Positions 58,908-64,000 of a stretch of DNA of 64,000 nucleotides are shown here, piece after piece (position 1 is the first letter of the stretch; the number at the start of each line of letters is the position of its first letter). Location of the stretch: assembly GCF_036245865.1 (NCBI RefSeq), contig NZ_BTTW01000012.1:62001-126000 (forward strand), written 5' to 3'. The stretch comes from Corallococcus caeni (lineage in GTDB: Bacteria > Myxococcota > Myxococcia > Myxococcales > Myxococcaceae). Position numbers and translations under genes: made by a program. The notes below the pieces were generated by a model. It was not told the origin of the DNA and searched no databases. It saw only the letters and a program-made list of their open reading frames with translations.

Positions 58908-59822
58908 ATGAGCGCTTCCGTTCCCACCCATCCCCAGGCCGTGACTCCTACCTTCAACCGGGCGTGGCTCACGCCCCTGGAGTTGGGCGGGCTGGCCGCC
59001 ATCTGGGGCGCGTCCTTCCTGTTCCTGCGCATCGCGGCGCCGGCCTTCGGTCCCATTCCCCTGGTGGCGCTGCGCCTGGTGCTGGGCTCGGCGGTGCTGA
59101 TGCCCTTCCTCTGGCGCGCACGCTCGGCCTTCCGCCCCGCGCTGTGGCCCCGGCTGGCGCTGGTGGGCGTCATCAACGCGGCGGTGCCCTTCTCGCTCTT
59201 CGCCTGGGCCGCGCGGCAGGCCCCCGCGGGCGTCGGCGCCATCACCAACAGCATGGCGGTGCTCTTCACGGCCCTGGTGGCGTTCGTCTTCTACGGCGAG
59301 CGCATCGGGGGCCGGCGCGCGGTGGCGCTGCTCGTGGGCTTCTCCGGGGTGGTGGTGCTGGCCAGCGGCAAGGCCGCGGGCTCGAGCGTCGCCTGGGCCG
59401 CGGCGGCGGGGACCACGGGCGCGTTCCTCTATGGCATCGGCGCGAACCTGGTGCGCCGCCACCTCACCGGACTGCCGGCCGCCGCGGTCGCCGCCGCCAC
59501 GCTGGCCTGCGGCGCGGTGCTGCTGCTGCCCTTCGCGGTGGCCACGTGGCCCACGGAGCCCATCGGCCCGCGGCCCTGGCTGGCGGCGACGGCGCTGGGC
59601 ATCCTCTGCACCGGCCTGGGGTACGCGGTGTTCTACCGCCTCATCCAGCGCATCGGGGCGGCGCGCGCTGTCGTCGTCACCTATCTGGTGCCGCTGTTCG
59701 CGGTGGCCTGGGCCTGGCTGCTGCTGGGCGAGCCGCTGACGCCCACCATGCTGGTGGCGGGCACGCTCATCCTGGGCAGCGTGGCGCTGGGGCAGCCGCC
59801 CGCGGCGCCGAAGACGAAGTGA
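58908..59822 (+). CDS. EamA/DMT-family exporter
   Basis: This 304-residue protein has ten hydrophobic helices and the paired EamA domains (LGGLAAIWGASFLFLRIAAPAFGP, cited by IWGASFLFLR; then NSMAVLFTALVAFVFYGERI; then PLFAVAWAWLLLGEPL). It should export amino acids or metabolites at the inner membrane. GAGGGGG precedes the ATG at 58908. The divergent LysR gene probably senses the substrate. It ends 4 bases before a convergent methyltransferase gene. Confidence 0.9.
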   Translation: MSASVPTHPQAVTPTFNRAWLTPLELGGLAAIWGASFLFLRIAAPAFGPIPLVALRLVLGSAVLMPFLWRARSAFRPALWPRLALVGVINAAVPFSLFAWAARQAPAGVGAITNSMAVLFTALVAFVFYGERIGGRRAVALLVGFSGVVVLASGKAAGSSVAWAAAAGTTGAFLYGIGANLVRRHLTGLPAAAVAAATLACGAVLLLPFAVATWPTEPIGPRPWLAATALGILCTGLGYAVFYRLIQRIGAARAVVVTYLVPLFAVAWAWLLLGEPLTPTMLVAGTLILGSVALGQPPAAPKTK

Positions 59823-59826
59823 GGCG

Positions 59827-60636
59827 TCAGCTCCGCTCGAACTTCCAGATGCGGTAGCCGTCGCGGACCTGGGGCATGAACCGGCGGACGATGAACGCCG
59901 GGCCGCGCTTGCCGGCCAGCTCCAGCGAGCGCAGCGGGACGGAGGTGAATCCCGCGGCCGTGTAGCCCGCCTCCAGGAAGGGGGCCTCCGGCGTGTCCGT
60001 CATGTCCTGGAAGGACGCGCCCATGCTGGCGAGCACCGCGTGCAGGTCGCGGCTGTACTGGCGCTGGAAGGTGGCGCGCATCAGGTCGCAATACACGGCG
60101 TGGCGGGGGAACACCTGCGCGAGCACCGCGAGCATGTCCCGGCGCTGCGCGTTCGACAGGTACATGAGCACGCCCTCGATGATGACGTGCGTGCGCCGCG
60201 AGTCCTGGTAGGGCGCGAGCTTGCTCGCGAGCGACTCCGCCCCGAAGTCGATGGACAGGCGCTCGAGCGGGTTCTTCGCCTCCGTCACCGGGAGCTTCGC
60301 GTCCTTGAGCGTGATGATGGCGGGCTCGTCCACCTCCAGCCACCGGCCCCCGCGAAGCCGGTAGGCCCGCGTGTCGAAGCCCGCGCCCAGCACCACCACC
60401 CGCGCATCGGGAGCGCGGTCCAGCTCCTCCTGCACCCGCGCGTCGATGATCTGATGCCGCGCGGCGTTGCTGGTGTTGGCCTTGTGGAAGGACTGGAAGC
60501 GGGCCCAGACCTGCCGCGCCTCGTCATCCATGAAGCGGGAGGCGAAGGTGTCACCACACAGCGGCCGGGGCTGGCGTGCGTCCTCCGCCCGGCAGGCCAG
60601 GGTGTAATAGGCGGTCTTTGAAATGGCATTGGCCAT
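59827..60636 (-). CDS. class I SAM methyltransferase (PPM/LCMT-type)
   Basis: This 269-residue protein is of the leucine-carboxyl-methyltransferase-like/TIGR00027 group. LGAGFDTRAYRL is motif I, LEVDEPAI the ribose strand, and IIEGVLMYLS post-motif. CDLMRATFQ may contribute to substrate binding. Such enzymes O-methylate carboxylates or small metabolites. AAGGAG lies 9 bases before the ATG at 60636; a short upstream frame to 60672 is unlikely. No pathway partner is adjacent. Confidence 0.88.
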   Translation of the reverse strand: MANAISKTAYYTLACRAEDARQPRPLCGDTFASRFMDDEARQVWARFQSFHKANTSNAARHQIIDARVQEELDRAPDARVVVLGAGFDTRAYRLRGGRWLEVDEPAIITLKDAKLPVTEAKNPLERLSIDFGAESLASKLAPYQDSRRTHVIIEGVLMYLSNAQRRDMLAVLAQVFPRHAVYCDLMRATFQRQYSRDLHAVLASMGASFQDMTDTPEAPFLEAGYTAAGFTSVPLRSLELAGKRGPAFIVRRFMPQVRDGYRIWKFERS

Positions 60637-60704
60637 GGGGAGGGCTCCTTGAAACCCGCGCGCAGCTTGCATGAGATACGCGCTTTCTCGAAAGGTGGGT
60701 CACG

Positions 60705-62081
60705 ATGCGATTCGTGATGGCATTGAGCGTGATGGCCCTGGGGGCGGGCTGCGCGCATTCCCAGAAGCCGGCGGGTAGCGCTCCGACTGCCCAGCAGCTC
60801 TCGGCGGAGGCGGAGCAGGCCTATGCCTCGCTGGACTTCGAGCGGTGCGCGGAGCGCTTCCGTGCCTCCGGCGAGGCGGACGTGGAAGGGACGGACCGCG
60901 CGGAGTCCTTCTATCGCGCCGCGGGGTGTGCCTCGCTCGCGGGCCACGCGGACGCGGCCGTGGACGTGCTGAAGCGCGCGGTCCAGGGCGGCTACTACGA
61001 CGCGGATCATCTCGAATACAACCCGGAGCTGGCGGCGCTGCACCCACTGCCCGCGTGGAGCGGCATCGTCGCGGCGGCCCGCGCCAACCTGGCGAAGGCG
61101 CCCGAGGCTCCGTTCCCCACGTTCACGCTCACGGGGCTGGATGCGTTCGGTTCGCGGAAGGTGGATCGGGAGACGGCCCGGCGCGTGCTGGGGCTGGAGA
61201 TGGGCAAGCCCATCGTGCCCAGCTCCGCGGTCTTCAAGCAGAAGGAGGCGGCGCTCCGTGAGCAGTACGGCCTCCTCTACGCCCACGTGAGCATGTCCGT
61301 GTACTTCGCCGACGAGCGCAAGGGCACCGCCTTCGTGGTGATGGACATGGTGGACGCCGAGGACGCGGCCCGGGTGCGCTTCCTGCCCGAGCCCAAGGGC
61401 CACCTCGCGGATCCGGAGGGACTGGTCGCCCGGTGGAACGAGTACAATCAGCGCCTGCAGCAGCTCCAGGTGCAGGGCAAGCTCGATGAAAACTCCACCT
61501 GCAAGGTCACGCACTGCATTGGAGGGTTCGGCCATCCGGACCTCGTGGCCTTCGAGCCGGAGTTCCTCGCGAAGGTGCCCCAGCACTTGGACGCGCTGAC
61601 CGCCGTCCTGCGCGAGGACGCGGATCCGAATAAGCGGAGCGCCGCCGCGCTCCTGCTGGCCTACGCGCCCACGGAGCAGGAGACGGTCCAGCGCCTGGTG
61701 CCCTTCATCCGCGACCCGGACTCCGGCGTGCGCAACAACGTGCTGCGCGTGCTGACGGCCACGCAGGAGGCCGCGACGCAGCCCCTGCTGGACGTCGCCA
61801 TGGTGGCGGACGCGGTGTCGCTGCCGCACTCGAGCGACCGCAACAAGGCGACCTTCCTGCTCAGCTACCTGCTGGCGGACCTGTCGCCGGAGGCGCTGAA
61901 GGCCCAGCGGGCCGGGCTCATCCGCCAGCTGGGAGAGACGCTGGTCGCCATGTCCGCGCTCCAGCTGCCCATCAACCACGAGCCCGCGATGCTGGTGCTG
62001 AAGCAGCTCTCCGGTGAGAAGTACGAGACGGCCGACGAGTGGCGCGCGTGGCTCGCGCGTCAGCCGAAGACGGCGGGGTAG
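60705..62081 (+). CDS. lipoprotein with TPR-like and HEAT-like repeats
   Basis: This 458-residue protein has a lipoprotein signal (MALSVMALGAGCAHS, lipobox GAGC). Helical TPR-like segments follow (AEQAYASLDFERCAERF, AESFYRAAGCASLAG). A middle domain carries a TonB-like region (YAHVSMSVYFADERKG). A HEAT-like C-terminal half (DPNKRSAAALLLAYAP, DPDSGVRNNVLRVL) comes last. It probably mediates protein contacts in the cell envelope. No family was identified. It ends 8 bases before the convergent ureidoglycolate-lyase-like gene. Confidence 0.75.
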   Translation: MRFVMALSVMALGAGCAHSQKPAGSAPTAQQLSAEAEQAYASLDFERCAERFRASGEADVEGTDRAESFYRAAGCASLAGHADAAVDVLKRAVQGGYYDADHLEYNPELAALHPLPAWSGIVAAARANLAKAPEAPFPTFTLTGLDAFGSRKVDRETARRVLGLEMGKPIVPSSAVFKQKEAALREQYGLLYAHVSMSVYFADERKGTAFVVMDMVDAEDAARVRFLPEPKGHLADPEGLVARWNEYNQRLQQLQVQGKLDENSTCKVTHCIGGFGHPDLVAFEPEFLAKVPQHLDALTAVLREDADPNKRSAAALLLAYAPTEQETVQRLVPFIRDPDSGVRNNVLRVLTATQEAATQPLLDVAMVADAVSLPHSSDRNKATFLLSYLLADLSPEALKAQRAGLIRQLGETLVAMSALQLPINHEPAMLVLKQLSGEKYETADEWRAWLARQPKTAG

Positions 62082-62089
62082 GGGACCCG

Positions 62090-62617
62090 TCAGTCCGCGA
62101 CGACGACGGAGACGGGCGTGGAGAACTGCCGCACGACGCAGTCCTCCGCGCTCCCGTCCTCCCACGCCAGCATCGCGAACTCGGCCGGCGCGTCGAGCGC
62201 GACGATGGGGTGGTGCCACACGCCCCGGTGGTAGTTCACGCCCTGGCCGGGGCCGCAGACGAACGCGACGAGCCCGTCCAGGTCCGGCCCGCCCGAAGGC
62301 GCGGTGGGCGCGACGCACACCAGGAAGCGCGAGCAGCGCATGGGCAGGAACGCCTGGCTCGACTGGGGATGGTGTTCCAGCAGCTTCACGGTGAAGGGCA
62401 GCGGCTGCGGCACGGAGCGGAACACCGCGAGGTTGGGCTTCGCGCCCTCCCGGCCATTCTCCAGCCGCGCCGACCAGTCGAACCGCACCGCGGTGCCCTG
62501 GTTCGCCGAAGCGCCGCTCTTGAGTCCGGCGGACACGACGTCCCCGAAGGGCGCGAAGCCCTCCGGCGTCAGGGGCAGGGCGACGATGGAGCGGAGCGGG
62601 GCGGGAGCGTCCTTCAT
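62090..62617 (-). CDS. ureidoglycolate lyase-like (AllA) protein
   Basis: This 175-residue protein matches the AllA cupin family: LTPEGFAPFGDVV at the start, FRSVPQPLPFTVKLLEHHPQSSQAFLP (cited by VKLLEHHPQSSQAFLP), and GVNYHRGVWHHPI near 125 with its metal-type His cluster. AllA cleaves ureidoglycolate to glyoxylate and urea in purine catabolism, but no allantoin genes lie nearby. It may act alone or on another ureido substrate. No purine-rich ribosome site precedes the ATG at 62617. Confidence 0.85.
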   Translation of the reverse strand: MKDAPAPLRSIVALPLTPEGFAPFGDVVSAGLKSGASANQGTAVRFDWSARLENGREGAKPNLAVFRSVPQPLPFTVKLLEHHPQSSQAFLPMRCSRFLVCVAPTAPSGGPDLDGLVAFVCGPGQGVNYHRGVWHHPIVALDAPAEFAMLAWEDGSAEDCVVRQFSTPVSVVVAD

Positions 62618-62705
62618 GGGAGGAAGACTATAGGGGCGCGTGCCCCGGGACGTCAGGCGGCGCCGGGCCGCGTTCCCGGCTAGGCTTCGCGTCCGGGAGG
62701 CCGCG

Positions 62706-63428
62706 ATGCAGGCCAGGTGCGAGCAGTGTGGCACGCCACTTCCGGGCCTGGCGCCCGGCCATGTCCTTCTCACCTGCCGGGGCTGCGACGTGACGTACCA
62801 CGTGCGCGACAACGGCAGCTTCCGCCGCGTGGGCGGCCCGGTCGGCTCGACGGAAGCCAAGCCGGTCGTGGCCCGGGGCTCGGTCTCCGTGGCGCCTCCC
62901 AACTTCCTCGTGGAGCGCGAGGACGGGGCGCTGCGCATCGGGTGGACCGCGCCGTCCTTCGACGCGATGTACGCGGTGCTGGGCATCCTCCTCGCGGCGG
63001 TGCTCTACGCCGTCCGGTTCCCCGACCAGGTCGCCGGCTTCGGGGTCCTGGAGTGGAGCTGTGTGGGCGGCGTCGTGCTCATGGGCCTCTACCCGGCCAT
63101 CGCCCTAGCCCTCAACCTCACCTGGGTGGAGGTGAAGGGAGACACGCTGCGCATCACGTCGAAGCCGCTGCCCGTGTCCAGCGCGTCGGTCGTGGATGTG
63201 CGCACCCTGGACTCCCTCGCGGTGCACGCCTTCACGCGCAAGGGCGGCAAGGGGCTTTACGTCCTGCGTCGCTTCGCCCTGCGCGCGAGGACGCGGGACG
63301 GACGCACGCTCACGCTGGTGACGGGTTTCGAGAACGAAGGCGACGCCGCCTGGCTCGCGGACACCCTGCGCCGTCACCTGCGGTTGAAGGACGGCCCCTG
63401 GGGCGAAGCGGTCACCTCGGACGACTGA
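62706..63428 (+). CDS. zinc-ribbon protein with two membrane helices
   Basis: In this 240-residue protein, residues 5-35 hold two CxxC knuckles (CEQCG and CRGC), a zinc ribbon. A short linker leads to two transmembrane helices (MYAVLGILLAAVLYAVRF and VVLMGLYPAIALALNL). The 100-residue remainder is a beta-rich PH-like domain (LRITSKPLPVSSASVVDV, cited in part) that probably faces the cytoplasm. No specific family was recognised. GGGAGG lies 5 bases before the ATG at 62706. Confidence 0.72.
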   Translation: MQARCEQCGTPLPGLAPGHVLLTCRGCDVTYHVRDNGSFRRVGGPVGSTEAKPVVARGSVSVAPPNFLVEREDGALRIGWTAPSFDAMYAVLGILLAAVLYAVRFPDQVAGFGVLEWSCVGGVVLMGLYPAIALALNLTWVEVKGDTLRITSKPLPVSSASVVDVRTLDSLAVHAFTRKGGKGLYVLRRFALRARTRDGRTLTLVTGFENEGDAAWLADTLRRHLRLKDGPWGEAVTSDD

Positions 63429-63456
63429 GCGGACGTGGGGAGGGGGCCGTCTGCCC

Positions 63457-64000
63457 TCAGTCCGCGAAGGAGTTGGGCTCCTTGCTGAACCCCTCCTTCC
63501 GGTGGTGCGTCAGCCGCTCCGAGCGCGAGGCGTTCTCCAGCGCGGCGATGACGGCCTTCTCCGCGTCCGGGCCCCACTCCTTCACCTTGGCGGGGTCCAC
63601 GCCCTTCTCCTTCACGTACTTCTCCAGCGCGGCGGCGGCGACCCTCGCGCCCGACCCGGCGTTGACCGCGAGGTCGGTCATGATGGCGTTGCCATACTCG
63701 CTGGTGACGACGTCCTTGAGCTTCAGCTTCGCCGCCTTGGGTTTGCCCTCGGCGTCCTTGCCCGTCACGGACACCGACGTGTTGCGGGTGCCGGAGATCT
63801 TCCCCTCGTCGGCGTATTTGATCTGCGCCTGCTGCATGGCCGGGTCGGCGCCGGCGGCCATGAAGACGGCGGCCAGCTTCACGTCGGTGCGGATGGCCTC
63901 GGCCGCCGCCACGCCCTTGAGCACCGTGCCGTCCGGGCGGGTGAGCACCACGCCCTTGGCGTCGACGTCGAGGCCGAACTTGCCGAAGCTCTTCTCGTAC
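63457..64000 (-). CDS. hypothetical protein cut by window end (5' end outside)
   Basis: The frame stays open to base 64000, so the N-terminus is beyond the window. The visible 180 residues are Lys/Asp/Ala rich, with repeated beta-like segments (GLDVDAKGVVLTRPDGTVLKG, cited by VVLTRPDGTVLKG) and AMQQAQIKYADEGKI. A helical basic C-terminal tail ends in KEPNSFAD. I do not recognise a family. The GTG at 63951 is probably an internal Val codon rather than the start. Confidence 0.65.
   Translation of the reverse strand, partial: YEKSFGKFGLDVDAKGVVLTRPDGTVLKGVAAAEAIRTDVKLAAVFMAAGADPAMQQAQIKYADEGKISGTRNTSVSVTGKDAEGKPKAAKLKLKDVVTSEYGNAIMTDLAVNAGSGARVAAAALEKYVKEKGVDPAKVKEWGPDAEKAVIAALENASRSERLTHHRKEGFSKEPNSFAD

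Noticed and set aside
63429-63456. Hairpin between the zinc-ribbon gene and the truncated gene
   Set aside because: GCGGAC and GTCCGC could pair, but only across a long loop that runs into the next coding end; not convincing as a terminator.

Overview
The window is very GC-rich, almost fully coding DNA with strong G/C third positions, many GTGA/ATGA start-stop overlaps, numerous lipoproteins, one-component regulators and a large hybrid PKS/NRPS locus. This fits a myxobacterium of the Myxococcus/Corallococcus group. The assignment is inferred from gene content, since no rRNA or other marker is present. I found no tRNA, rRNA, CRISPR array, insertion sequence or phage structural gene.

Layout. 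1-1861: pantothenate kinase (5' end outside the window) and a cysteine-synthase-family enzyme. 1865-4965: an orphan HsdR-N-type nuclease, a GntR-type regulator with a Cys-rich tail, and a gene-poor stretch with a perfect 25-bp inverted repeat. 4966-6865: an NTF2-like secreted protein and a DUF418 membrane protein. 6968-10390: an overlapping three-gene operon (Rieske oxygenase, fatty-acid desaturase, and a PAP2 / squalene-phytoene-synthase-like fusion). 10536-13556: a TPR plus cyclic-nucleotide-binding protein, a small membrane protein and an envelope protein. 13610-18677: a tight five-gene operon (sigma factor, HTH protein, ImmA/IrrE metallopeptidase, NurA-like protein, HerA-like ATPase). 19035-21705: a LuxI-fold acyltransferase, a heme-oxygenase-like diiron oxidase and a convergent LuxR-type regulator. 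22444-37334: a biosynthetic operon (A-PCP-KS-AT-ACP-aminotransferase, then C-A-PCP-C-A-PCP, then two alpha/beta hydrolases). 37488-44465: hydrolase, DUF885 peptidase, NYN protein, LysR/MBL-hydrolase pair, GlxA-type regulator and small membrane proteins. 44590-47408: two paralogous lipoproteins. 47519-55270: MarR/aldo-keto reductase, two NAD(P)-binding reductases, a DUF1501/DUF1800 pair and a TetR regulator. 55281-64000: MarR/CLC channel, LysR/EamA exporter, methyltransferase, HEAT-like lipoprotein, ureidoglycolate-lyase-like protein, a zinc-ribbon membrane protein and a protein cut by the window end.

How genes work together. The adenylation-domain pocket residues read as proline in the hybrid synthase and glycine twice in the second synthetase. 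The line is therefore predicted to extend prolyl with malonyl, convert the beta-keto group to an amine, and add two glycines. It has no thioesterase domain, and the two unusual hydrolases downstream are the obvious release candidates.

The sigma/HTH/ImmA/NurA-like/HerA operon has the logic of a stress- or invader-triggered DNA-processing system: a repressor with a cognate protease, its own sigma factor, and a translocase-nuclease pair. It is the best candidate here for an undescribed system. The acyltransferase-diiron-oxidase pair, divergent from that operon, looks like a two-step small-molecule or signal pathway. The PAP2-prenyl-synthase fusion operon looks like an uncharacterised lipid or terpenoid pathway.
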